A stretch of DNA of 64,000 nucleotides from Betaproteobacteria bacterium (GTDB taxonomy: Bacteria; Pseudomonadota; Gammaproteobacteria; Burkholderiales; Burkholderiaceae_C), in assembly GCA_025356445.1 (NCBI GenBank), contig JANXSZ010000015.1, positions 1-64,000 on the forward strand, in the 5' to 3' direction. The position numbers and the translations under genes were made by a program. The notes beneath the pieces were generated by a model. It ran no database searches. It saw only the letters and a list, made by a program, of their open reading frames with translations, and had not been told where the DNA came from. Positions 43,154 through 49,900 of the stretch are shown one piece after another (position 1 is the stretch's first letter; each line of letters starts with the position of its first letter).

Positions 43154-44262
43154 TCACCACTTGCGCCCCCGGCTGCCCCGCACCCCCAGCAGCCCCATCA
43201 AGCCCACCAGCAACAGCAAGCTCCACTCGCTCAACGTGGGTACGTTCGTCACACCCCCGGCACCAATGGGGCCGACAGGCACGCCGGGGCCACCGGGGTC
43301 GGCGATGAAACCGGCCCGTGCATCACTGTCACCCGCGCCGCCATCGGTGATGCTGAACGTGATCTGGTTGCCACTGATGGTGGCCGCAAACACATACCAG
43401 TGCGGCGTGGCATTGCCCGGCTCGCTACCGTATTTGTAGTACTGCGTGCCCGCTGGCAGGGCTTGCGGGTAGGTCAGCGTGAAGTTCAGGGTGCTGGCCG
43501 CACCGCAATCCGTGGTGGTAAAGGCAAACACGCCGTGCGGCATCGTCACGCCCGCAGGTGGGCTGGCAGGGGCGGCCTGAAACTGCGACGTGGCGTAGGC
43601 ACAACCCGCACCACCCCCCGTGAAGCTGGCCGTCTCGCTGCCTGTGCTGGTGGCCGTGGCGGCGGTATAGCTCTTGGACGAAGCCAGGGAATCAAAAGGG
43701 GCAAAAGACTGTCCGCTTCGCACGAGGCGAACATAGAAGGAATACGTCTTGTTGTCGGCGTAGGAGTAGCCGCTGACGAAGTTGACGAACCACGCGCTAC
43801 TCGGGAAAGGCGCATAAGTAGTGGATGACCAGAATGCATCCGAAGGCGTGGCAGGAAAGGCCGTGCTGTCGATGGCGGGGCTGTTGGTGGCGAGATTGAC
43901 CAGCGATTCCAGCTCGTTCTTGTTGGGCACGCGCCAATCGTTAAAGCCCTTGTAGCTGATGGCGTTGGCCGCTGTGGCTCTGGTCAGTGCATTGGCCCAC
44001 GTGCCGTAAAACGCGGTGCCTGTGGCACAGGTGCTGCCACCAAGGCCATAGGCGCATTGGTCCCAGACCAGAGGGTGGTGCTGTCGGTCACGGTGCCATT
44101 GCCTGCATTGACGCTGAGTGCCGCCCCCGCAGGCAGAGGCAGAGTCAATCCGAGACTGAAAACCAAGGCGGCAGTAGCAGCAAGGCGTTGACCGTGGTGG
44201 GTAGGCAAGGGCAGGGGAATAGGCTGAGGAATAGGCAGGGGCAGGGGAACAGAGGGCTTCAT
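43154..44262 (-). pseudogene. DGR target protein 1: DUF1566 variable domain with IPTL-CTERM anchor, interrupted by a frameshift
   Basis: The ATG at 44262 opens a signal peptide (RLAATAALVFSLGLTLPLPAGAA) and ALSVNAGNGTVTDSTT. At about 44073 the frame must shift by one base to continue LVWDQCAYGLGGSTC and the DUF1566 domain (NDWRVPNKNELESLV, FWSSTTYAPFPSSAWFVNF). The variable repeat VR1 encodes the end of that domain (residues about 150-184 of 369). A choice-of-anchor-like beta domain follows, then the sorting tail VPTLSEWSLLLLVGLMGLLG with a basic RGSRGRK end (IPTL-CTERM). Restored, it would be an exported surface-displayed C-lectin-like protein. It starts 3 bases after the reverse transcriptase stop. 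The missing base may be real or a sequencing error. Confidence 0.85.
43712..43813 (-). repeat. DGR variable repeat VR1 (102 bp)
   Basis: This segment aligns without gaps to the template repeat at 45857-45958. There are 14 mismatches, and every one falls on an adenine of the template (sense strand); no difference occurs at any of the other 70 positions. The last 24 bases (TATGTTCGCC to GAAGCGGA in sense) are identical and form the initiation-of-homology end. Translated, the template's Asn-rich PNPSNAWIVNFNN becomes PFPSSAWFVNFVS. Confidence 0.97.
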
Positions 44263-44265
44263 GGC

Positions 44266-45879
44266 TCAGGCTTTCGAAGGTGGGGGCGTGAAGAGAAAAG
44301 ACGGGCGAGAGAGGGAATTCACAGCGGAGGCTGAAAACCACACCGCTGTCAGCGTGCGTTGTTTAAAGCCGGTTTTAAAGTGCCCGGTTTGGCTGACCAC
44401 TTGGTGGGCCATACCGCGCAACTTGAGGCACTGGCGCAGCAGCGGCAAAGCGGCCAAGGGCCACTCGGTACACGGCCCCAGGCTGGGGCGCTGCACCGTG
44501 CGGCCTTTGGGCAAACCCACTGGGCAAGGCCCTGCGAGCATCCAGTTTTTACCCACCTGCATCAAAATGCAGGTGCTGGGGTAGCGGGCGGCAAAGTAGG
44601 CATGCTGGTCAACCAAGTTGCTGACCTCACGGGGCGACCAGCGCACCGCCTGCAGGCGAGGGCTGTGCTTGGACAGGGCAAACAACTGCGCCAGCCACGG
44701 GTGCCGCGCCTGCGTGCGCTGCCACAGGCGTTGGCTGTCGGCATGGCGCAAATGGGCGGTGTAGCTGCTGAGCTGAGCACGCAGGGCTTCCCGGGCGACT
44801 GGGGGCAACTCAATGGCATGGCCGCGCACATGCAGTCGCTCAAAGCCGCGCAAGCAAGTTTGCAGGCGTTTAACGACACGACGGCGGGCCAGGCGGTAAA
44901 AAGGCCGTGTGACGTAGCCTAAAAAATCAGTGCCTTGCTGCAAAGCATGCGGCTCAGCCAGCGCTTTGAGCCGCAGCCCCAGCCGCTCAGCCAAAAAAGC
45001 CACGATCTGCCCACGCCACACCTGCAGTTGCGCCGGGTCGGTGTGCAGCAGCACAAAATCATCCACATAGCGCACGTACCAGCGGGCTTTGAGCTGGTGT
45101 TTGACGAACTGGTCCAGCTCGTTCAGGTAGACGTTGGCAAAAAACTGGCTGGTCAGGTTACCAATGGGCAGGCCCACGCCCGCCCCTTGGGCACCCAGGC
45201 GCTTGTGAGGCGGCACCTGCTCAAAAATACGGGCGCTGCCCCGGCGACGCACGCCCACGGTAGGGTCCACCGTCAGCAGGGCGCGGCAATGGGTTTGCAG
45301 GGCAGCAGCCTCGTCGCTCGCCAGCTTGCCGCCCCGAACAGCACGGCTCAGGCGGTGTTGCAGCAGGCGAAACAAAGTGGGGCGGTGGATGCTGTTGAAG
45401 AAGTTGGCAATGTCGAGTTGCAGCGCATAAGCCGTCTGTGTACCGCCCGCGCTGGCTTGGCGCATGAAGCCTTGCAGGCGGTCTACAGCAGCGTGGGTGC
45501 CTTTGTTCAAGCGGTTGGCATACGAATCGTGGACGAACACCGGCTCGTAAAGGCGTGCCAAGCGCTCTACCAGCACATGGTGAACCACCCGGTCTGCAAA
45601 GGGTGCGGCGTGGATTTCGCGCAGCTTGGGGCGCGACACCACAAAGGAATAGGTGCGGGAGGGGCGCCAGCTTCTGCTGGCTAAAGCGTCTCGGCTGTGA
45701 ACCAGCTTGTTGAGCAAACTGGCCTCGTAGGCCTGGGTGTCACGGGACGATCGTTTACCTTTGCGGCAGGCCCGGTAGGCCCGCCACAGGGCGTGCAGAC
45801 CAAAGGGGGGCACTTGTGGTACGCCCTGGCCTGCGGGTTTGCCCGTTCGTTCACGCTCCGCTTCGCACGAGGCGAACAT
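44266..45879 (-). CDS. DGR reverse transcriptase
   Basis: Up to 537 residues. RT motifs: LQLDIANFFNSI (catalytic Asp156), the DGR-type GLPIGNLTSQFFANVYLNELD at 236-255, the catalytic YVRYVDDFVLL (Asp273, Asp274) and TDFLGYV (about 317). The IGNLTSQ block and neighbouring VRs/Avd place it firmly among DGR enzymes, which copy TR RNA with adenine errors and drive retrohoming into VR. The start is uncertain: ATG 45879 lies inside the TR, and GTG 45813 is an alternative giving VPPFGLHALWRAYR. A tail beyond residue 405 (DQHAYFAARYPSTCILMQVGKNW) resembles the opening of MutS domain I. The frame stays open upstream to 46185 but without family resemblance. Its stop is 3 bases before target gene 1. Confidence 0.95.
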   Translation of the reverse strand: MFASCEAERERTGKPAGQGVPQVPPFGLHALWRAYRACRKGKRSSRDTQAYEASLLNKLVHSRDALASRSWRPSRTYSFVVSRPKLREIHAAPFADRVVHHVLVERLARLYEPVFVHDSYANRLNKGTHAAVDRLQGFMRQASAGGTQTAYALQLDIANFFNSIHRPTLFRLLQHRLSRAVRGGKLASDEAAALQTHCRALLTVDPTVGVRRRGSARIFEQVPPHKRLGAQGAGVGLPIGNLTSQFFANVYLNELDQFVKHQLKARWYVRYVDDFVLLHTDPAQLQVWRGQIVAFLAERLGLRLKALAEPHALQQGTDFLGYVTRPFYRLARRRVVKRLQTCLRGFERLHVRGHAIELPPVAREALRAQLSSYTAHLRHADSQRLWQRTQARHPWLAQLFALSKHSPRLQAVRWSPREVSNLVDQHAYFAARYPSTCILMQVGKNWMLAGPCPVGLPKGRTVQRPSLGPCTEWPLAALPLLRQCLKLRGMAHQVVSQTGHFKTGFKQRTLTAVWFSASAVNSLSRPSFLFTPPPSKA

Positions 45880-45958
45880 AGTTGGAATTCGTCTTGTTGT
45901 TGGCGTTGGTGTTGCCGTTGTTGAAGTTGACGATCCACGCGTTACTCGGGTTAGGCGC
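45857..45958 (-). repeat. DGR template repeat TR (102 bp)
   Basis: This sequence is the invariant template for VR1 and VR2. It contains 32 adenines on the sense strand, mostly as AAC codons; its translation has 11 Asn in 25 residues (WIVNFNNGNTNANNK). AAC codons cannot mutate at A to a stop, a hallmark of DGR templates. It lies between avd and the reverse transcriptase gene. Its downstream flank (sense GCGTGAACG) differs from that of both VRs (CAGT), which may distinguish TR from VR as in IMH*/IMH. The possible RT start codon lies within it. Confidence 0.96.
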
Positions 45959-46181
45959 TTGGGCAGGGGGTGCCCGCTGGCGTTTGCCCCACCCTTCGGC
46001 CAATCCGAATCATCGCTCTGGCGCTTCGTGCCACGGGCAAGCCTTGCAGGCTTGTCCGCTGGCTGCACACCACCCATCCTTTCAGTAGGGTGGCGCACCT
46101 CCTCATGCCCCTTCGCCACGTTGGGCCTGGGCCCTGTGGGTGGTGGGCGGCCAGGGCGCACAGTGAACTGCGGCACGCTTC
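45959..46181 (-). ncRNA. Spacer between avd and TR, probable 5' part of the TR RNA
   Basis: 223 bases without a convincing gene. Characterised DGRs make an RNA covering TR and its flanks that the reverse transcriptase and Avd bind, so this stretch probably belongs to that RNA. It is GC-rich, and the part next to avd (46185-46300, reaching into the avd end) looks like the short dispersed repeats common in Comamonadaceae genomes. I saw no clear promoter. The boundaries are inferred. Confidence 0.4.
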
Positions 46182-46640
46182 TCATCTGTCAGGCCCCCAC
46201 GCTCCACCGCTTCGCGGGTCGCTACCCCCTGAGGGGACTGCGGCCTCGCTTGGCGCGGTCCAGCGCATCGGCCCAATGGGGTGGAATTCAGGCCGCACCC
46301 GACGCCGCCACCCCCCGCTCTGTTTGCCGAGGTTGACGGTGAGTTCCGTCGCCCCAGCGAATTCGTTGAAATTAGAAAAAGCTTTGGTCTCTTGGGCCAA
46401 AGTCAACAAGGTTTTCATCTCTTCCACGGCCAGCACCAGTTCGTCCAGCGCTGACCAGCGCGCTTCGCTCTGGGCATTGTTGGCACGCGCCACCAAGCGG
46501 CACAGGCGTTGGGCCAGGTGCCGCAGCTCGGTGCCCAAGGTGTATTTGTGGTAGCGCGGGAAGCGGCGCACGGCGTTTTCCAGGTGAACAGCCAAGTCCA
46601 GGGCGGCTTTCCAGACAGGCAAGTGGCGGTAATGGGCCAT
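46182..46640 (-). CDS. avd: Avd-type DGR accessory protein (four-helix bundle)
   Basis: A 152-residue basic protein starting MAHYRHLPVWKAALDLAVHLE. Helical segments follow: YTLGTELRHLAQRLCRLVARANNA, ALDELVLAVEEMKTLLTLAQE and FNEFAGATELTVNLGKQSGGW. This is the S23/bAvd four-helix-bundle pattern. Avd forms a pentamer that binds the reverse transcriptase and TR RNA and is required for mutagenic cDNA synthesis in the Bordetella phage DGR. Avd proteins are usually 110-130 residues; here the last ~30 residues (from about HPIGPMRW) look like read-through of a dispersed repeat. The first 22 bases of the gene also occur at 47247-47225, on the far side of an inserted toxin-antitoxin module. The present start has no good ribosome binding site. 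Confidence 0.9.
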   Translation of the reverse strand: MAHYRHLPVWKAALDLAVHLENAVRRFPRYHKYTLGTELRHLAQRLCRLVARANNAQSEARWSALDELVLAVEEMKTLLTLAQETKAFSNFNEFAGATELTVNLGKQSGGWRRRVRPEFHPIGPMRWTAPSEAAVPSGGSDPRSGGAWGPDR

Positions 46641-46641
46641 G
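46619..46641. repeat. 23-bp direct repeat, copy 1 (avd start, left edge of brnTA insertion)
   Basis: Identical over 23 bases to 47225-47247. It includes the avd ATG and its first six further codons in antisense (plus strand GCAAGTGGCGG...). Homology ends sharply on both sides. Confidence 0.95.
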
Positions 46642-46655
46642 GGATAAAATGTCAC

Positions 46656-46669
46656 ATTGTTAGTACAAT
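46656..46669. promoter_or_regulatory. Palindrome in the brnT promoter (probable autoregulatory operator)
   Basis: ATTGTTAGTACAAT has ATTGT/ACAAT arms around a TAGT centre and ends 7 bases before the brnT ATG. The BrnT-BrnA complex is known to repress its own promoter, so this is the likely binding site; it overlaps the expected -10/transcription start. Confidence 0.6.
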
Positions 46670-46676
46670 AAAAAGA

Positions 46677-46955
46677 ATGCAGATAAATTTCGACCCGGAT
46701 AAAAACTGGCGCAATATCCGCGACAGGGCGATTTCGTTCGCGAGCGCTGCTGATTTCGATTTTTCTACGGCCAAAATTTGGCAAGACACTCGTCGCCCCT
46801 ATCCTGAGATACGCTTTTTGGCGGTGGGTTACCTGGCGACACGCTTGCATGTGCTGTGTTTTTGCGACACACAACCCAGCATTCGCGTAATTAGTTTTCG
46901 TAAAGCCAACCCGCGTGAAGGAGCAAAGCATGGTTTCCCGCTTACCCGTGATTGA
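46677..46955 (+). CDS. brnT: BrnT-family toxin
   Basis: A 92-residue protein starting MQINFDPDKNWRNIRDRAISF. The BrnT family opening (FxWDxxKxxxNxxKHGISF) is recognisable, as are DFDFSTAKIWQDTRRPYPEIRFLAVGYL and the C-terminal RVISFRKANPRE. BrnT is a RelE-fold ribonuclease that inhibits translation. The ATG at 46677 gives the family opening; the longer upstream frame overlaps avd in antisense and is rejected. The end overlaps brnA by 26 bases. It is opposite in direction to the DGR genes and sits between avd and the VR2 target. Confidence 0.9.
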   Translation: MQINFDPDKNWRNIRDRAISFASAADFDFSTAKIWQDTRRPYPEIRFLAVGYLATRLHVLCFCDTQPSIRVISFRKANPREGAKHGFPLTRD

Positions 46956-47211
46956 TGAAGATGGTGAGGTGAGTGACCTCTCCGAAGTGGATGCAACACT
47001 GTTTCGTCCTGCGCATGAAGTGCTGCCCCTCAGCCTGCAAACCAGGCTGGGCATGACCCCACGGGGGCCGCAGAAAGCGCCGACCAAGGTGGCGACCACC
47101 ATTCGCTTGTCGCCGGACGTGGCGCAAGCATTTAAAGCCAGTGGACGCGGCTGGCAAACCCGCATTGACGCGGCATTGAAAGACTGGCTTCGCACGCACT
47201 CGCCCGTGTAG
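46930..47211 (+). CDS. brnA: BrnA-family antitoxin
   Basis: A 93-residue protein. The C-terminal DNA-binding part is visible in ATTIRLSPDVAQAFKASGRGWQTRIDAALKDWL, matching the BrnA motif LSPEVxxxFKAxGxGWQTRINxAL. The acidic N-terminus (DEDGEVSDLSEVD) probably neutralises BrnT. The ATG at 46930 has GAAGGAG at ideal spacing; a GTG at 46915 is in frame. The overlap with brnT means translational coupling. The gene ends 13 bases before the second 23-bp repeat. Confidence 0.92.
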   Translation: MVSRLPVIDEDGEVSDLSEVDATLFRPAHEVLPLSLQTRLGMTPRGPQKAPTKVATTIRLSPDVAQAFKASGRGWQTRIDAALKDWLRTHSPV

Positions 47212-47224
47212 ACCGTGCAGCGGC

Positions 47225-47247
47225 GCAAGTGGCGGTAATGGGCCATG
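47225..47247. repeat. 23-bp direct repeat, copy 2 (right edge of brnTA insertion)
   Basis: Second copy of the avd start region. In antisense it reads as an ATG plus MAHYRHL codons 35 bases after the VR2 gene stop, where avd should begin. The reading frame stays open from here through the brnTA region in antisense into avd, but that 354-codon frame is an accident of the insertion. Confidence 0.95.
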
Positions 47248-47281
47248 AGCGAAGATTCAGGAAGAGATCAAAAGGAGAAAA

Positions 47282-48016
47282 TTACTGTCCGCTTCGCACG
47301 AGGCGAACATAGAAGGAATCCGTCTTGTCGTAGGCGCCGGAGTTGCCGTCGTCGAAGTCGACGATCCACGCGACACTCGGGTCAGGCGCATAGGTATCGC
47401 TTGTCCAATACACATAGGCCTGGGTCGCAGGAAAATAGTTCACATCAATCCTGGGCTGCGCGTAGTCCGTCAATCCGTTGTGAACGAGGCTGAGTAACTC
47501 GCGGCGCGTGGGCAGCCGCCAGCCGCTGCTGAAACCACAGCGGCTGACCGCATTGGTGGCCGTGGGCAGCGTGCTTTGGGCATAGGTCGTCCAGTCGCCC
47601 TGCCCGGTTTGCAGTGACCACACGAGGTTGGTGACGTTGTCTTTGGTGCAGGCCCAGGCGCTGCTGCTGGCTGAGTTGGCCGAGGTGTCCCCGGTGGTGG
47701 CACTGGCACAGCTGCTGCCGTCCATGCAGATTTTGCTGAAATCAAAGCCTGCGGCACCGCCGCCGGTTTTGGTGGGGGTGGCCACGTCGCGGCCAAAGCG
47801 GGCGTCCTGGCGGGGCATGGCAGAGGCGTCGCCCGTGTTGGCGGTGGCGCAAGTGGCCAGCACATTGCTGCCGTTGTCGCACTGGGTCAGCCCGGTGTCG
47901 TTGAGCAAACCGGTGGGGCCTGCGGCGTGGGCATGGCCCAGTGCCCCGGCCAGCGCGAGGGCGCAAAGCGGTGCAACAAGGCGCGAAACAGCAGGGAAGC
48001 GAAAAAGTGCGGGCAT
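47282..48016 (-). CDS. DGR target protein 2: secreted DUF1566 variable protein
   Basis: A 244-residue protein. Signal peptide: MPALFRFPAVSRLVAPLCAL then ALAGALGHAHAAG. The mature part has DTGLTQCDNGSNVL, DARFGRDVA, CTKDNVTNLVWSLQTGQGDW and the DUF1566 (Lcl-type) core WRLPTRRELLSLVHNG and YWTSDTYAPDPSVAWIVDF. The last 34 residues are VR2, so the variable residues are at the extreme C-terminus, the typical DGR layout on a C-lectin-like/FGE fold. No anchor is seen, so it may be secreted or held by disulfides. The ATG at 48016 is the one giving a signal peptide; the frame continues upstream without support. Confidence 0.9.
   Translation of the reverse strand: MPALFRFPAVSRLVAPLCALALAGALGHAHAAGPTGLLNDTGLTQCDNGSNVLATCATANTGDASAMPRQDARFGRDVATPTKTGGGAAGFDFSKICMDGSSCASATTGDTSANSASSSAWACTKDNVTNLVWSLQTGQGDWTTYAQSTLPTATNAVSRCGFSSGWRLPTRRELLSLVHNGLTDYAQPRIDVNYFPATQAYVYWTSDTYAPDPSVAWIVDFDDGNSGAYDKTDSFYVRLVRSGQ
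47288..47389 (-). repeat. DGR variable repeat VR2 (102 bp)
   Basis: Gap-free alignment to the TR at 45857-45958 with 14 mismatches, all at template adenines. The pattern differs from VR1: across the two VRs, 19 distinct adenines of 32 are altered at least once. The encoded peptide reads PDPSVAWIVDFDDGNSGAYD. The gene's stop codon follows two codons after the conserved LVRSG. Confidence 0.97.
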
Positions 48017-48210
48017 GGCAGGAGGCTCCAAAAGAGAAAAACCGCCCGCCGCTAAAAAGCGAGGGGCGGCATGGCGACCGGGGACAGGGTGGAATAACAA
48101 TGCGGCGGCGGCGCACAGAGCGCCGAAAAGCGGGAACGGGAAAACTTGTGAGGGTGGCGTGTGCGGCTGCGTACCGCAGGCGAACACCCGTGCCGGGCAA
48201 CGGCTAGATG

Positions 48211-48275
48211 GCTTGGCTTGGCTTGGCTTGGCTTGGCTTGGCTTGGCTTGGCTTGGCTTGGCTTGGCTTGGCTTG
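48211..48275. repeat. Pentanucleotide tandem array, 13 x GCTTG (CAAGC on the minus strand)
   Basis: Thirteen perfect 5-bp units with no interruptions, followed by GCAAG. The array lies 195-259 bases upstream of the VR2 target start codon, in the presumed promoter or leader of the DGR cassette. Long perfect short-unit arrays change length by slippage. Confidence 0.97.
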
Positions 48276-48434
48276 GCAAGGATGATGCGGGGAAAATCAC
48301 GGAGCGATGCGTCAGTTGGGTCACATTATTTTGTCCTTGATCGTACGTTACTTTGGCGCTGCCGCTTGTGTTTGTGTTTGTGATTTATTTACATTCCAGA
48401 TGGCTCTGAGGCCGAGCACAAAACCAAACCCGCG

Positions 48435-48640
48435 TCACCCGTGTCCACTGGCGTAAACGGCAGTTGTCAATGCTGCGTTGGCGCGTATCCAGACGGTGAA
48501 CATGCGCCGCAGGTCGGGCCGATCGTCCAGAATCAGCAGGCCGTTCATGCTGGGCTTGAACTGGGCGACGATGCCCGGAACGGCGAGGATCAGGTCTGCG
48601 ATGCTGGTAGCTGCCGTCCAGCGTGGGTCGCCGTTGTACC
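48435..48640 (-). pseudogene. Fragment of an Rpn-family recombination-promoting nuclease (transposase-like)
   Basis: On the minus strand, 68 codons to a TGA read YNGDPRWTAATSIADLILAV followed by PGIVAQFKPSMNGLLILDD. YNGxxRWTAAT is the conserved central segment of Rpn/putative transposase (PD-(D/E)XK) proteins. Everything N-terminal to it, including the nuclease motifs, is absent or out of frame, and the fragment ends early, so it is a remnant. It lies in the 834-base stretch between the VR2 gene and the next ABC receptor, which otherwise holds only the GCTTG array and promoters. Confidence 0.5.
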
Positions 48641-48850
48641 GCCGGTGTCGTCGTTGGGGCTCGGGGGTGGGGTCTGCGTCTTGGGGGGGGATGGTAGCTC
48701 AGTGTGTTGTCCAAGGGTAAATCTTGTAGCCACCAGCACCCCAAAGGCCACAAAATCCGGCACGCAAATGGTGCGCTTTCGATGCAGCAGGCACCAATAT
48801 TGCTAAGTTTTCAACCAGTCTCAGATTCAGTCCCTTGCCTTGGAATCCCC

Positions 48851-49894
48851 ATGAACAAACGCCATTGCCTCAAGGCTGCCAGTGCAGCTTTACTCGCCCT
48901 GACCGCCGCTACCTATGGCGTCACCGTACACGCCCAAACCACGCCCCTCAAGTTCCAGCTCGACTGGCGTTTTGAAGGCCCGTCTGCCCTCTTCCTGGTG
49001 CCTGCCGCCAAAGGTTATTTCAAAGACGCCAAATTGGACGTGACGATCGACGCCGGCAATGGCTCGGGTGGCACGGTCACCCGGGTGGCCTCGGGCACTT
49101 ACGACATGGGGTTTGCCGATTTGGCCGCACTGATGGAGTTCCACGCCAACAACCCCGACGCACCAAACAAACCCGTGGCCGTGATGATGGTCTACAACAA
49201 CACCCCCGCCTCGGTGATGGCGCTCAAGAAATCAGGCATCAAAACCCCAGCGGATTTGAGTGGAAAGAAACTGGGTGCACCGGTGTTTGACGCGGGTCGC
49301 CGCGCCTTCCCGATCTTTGCCAAGGCCAATGCGATCACCGGTGTGCAGTGGACAGCCATGGACCCGCCTTTGCGCGAAACCATGCTGGCACGCGGCGATG
49401 TGGACGCCATCACTGGCTTCACGTTCACCTCGCTCTTGAACCTGGAAGCACGTGGCGTGAAGGCTGAGGATGTGGTGGTGTTGCCCTACCCTGACTACGG
49501 CGTCAAGCTGTATGGCAACGTCATCATCGCTACGCCAAAACTCATCAAAGAAAACCCCGCAGCGGTCAAAGCCTTTTTGCAGGCGTTCGCCAAGGGCATG
49601 AAAGACGTGATCGCCAAGCCCACCGAGGCCATTGCGACGGTGAAAGCCCGAGACGGCATCATCAACGTGCCGTTAGAGACCCGCCGCTTGCAGCTGGCCA
49701 TCGACACGGCCATCAACAGCAGCAGCGCACGCGCCGAAGGTTTTGGCCAAATCAACGCCCCACGCCTGTCGCTGATGGCTTCCCAGGTCTCCGACGCCTT
49801 TGCCACCAAAACCCGGGTGAATGCTGATACCGTGTGGAACGGCAGCTTTTTGCCCACCGCGGCAGAGCTGAACGTGTTGCCTGTCAAAAAATAA
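48851..49894 (+). CDS. NMT1/THI5-type ABC transporter substrate-binding protein
   Basis: A 347-residue periplasmic protein with signal peptide (MNKRHCLKAASAALLALTAA, cleavage near VHAQ). The fold motifs are LKFQLDWRFEGPSALFLVPAAKGYFKDAKLDVTID and NGSGGTVTRVASGTYDMGFADLAALMEF. The family binds nitrate, sulfonates or pyrimidine/thiamine precursors; the ligand here is not determinable. An ATPase and a permease follow at 6 and 11 bases, making a complete importer. Confidence 0.9.
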   Translation: MNKRHCLKAASAALLALTAATYGVTVHAQTTPLKFQLDWRFEGPSALFLVPAAKGYFKDAKLDVTIDAGNGSGGTVTRVASGTYDMGFADLAALMEFHANNPDAPNKPVAVMMVYNNTPASVMALKKSGIKTPADLSGKKLGAPVFDAGRRAFPIFAKANAITGVQWTAMDPPLRETMLARGDVDAITGFTFTSLLNLEARGVKAEDVVVLPYPDYGVKLYGNVIIATPKLIKENPAAVKAFLQAFAKGMKDVIAKPTEAIATVKARDGIINVPLETRRLQLAIDTAINSSSARAEGFGQINAPRLSLMASQVSDAFATKTRVNADTVWNGSFLPTAAELNVLPVKK

Positions 49895-49900
49895 ATACCT

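Noticed and set aside
43154-44341. Reading DGR target 1 as one intact frame from 44341
   Set aside because: That frame's first ~75 residues are out-of-phase nonsense (Cys/Arg/His-rich), while the signal peptide is in the other frame from 44262; a frameshift explains both.
46182-47246. A 354-codon frame that joins avd to the antisense of brnTA
   Set aside because: It begins at the second copy of the avd start and is open only because of the insertion; the brnT and brnA proteins on the other strand are family-supported.
48211-48275. CRISPR-like array
   Set aside because: The 5-bp units are contiguous with no spacers and no cas genes are near; it is a simple tandem repeat.
48441-48806. A 121-codon plus-strand frame upstream of the ABC receptor
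   Set aside because: No motif and no ribosome binding site; the minus strand here carries the Rpn-like remnant.
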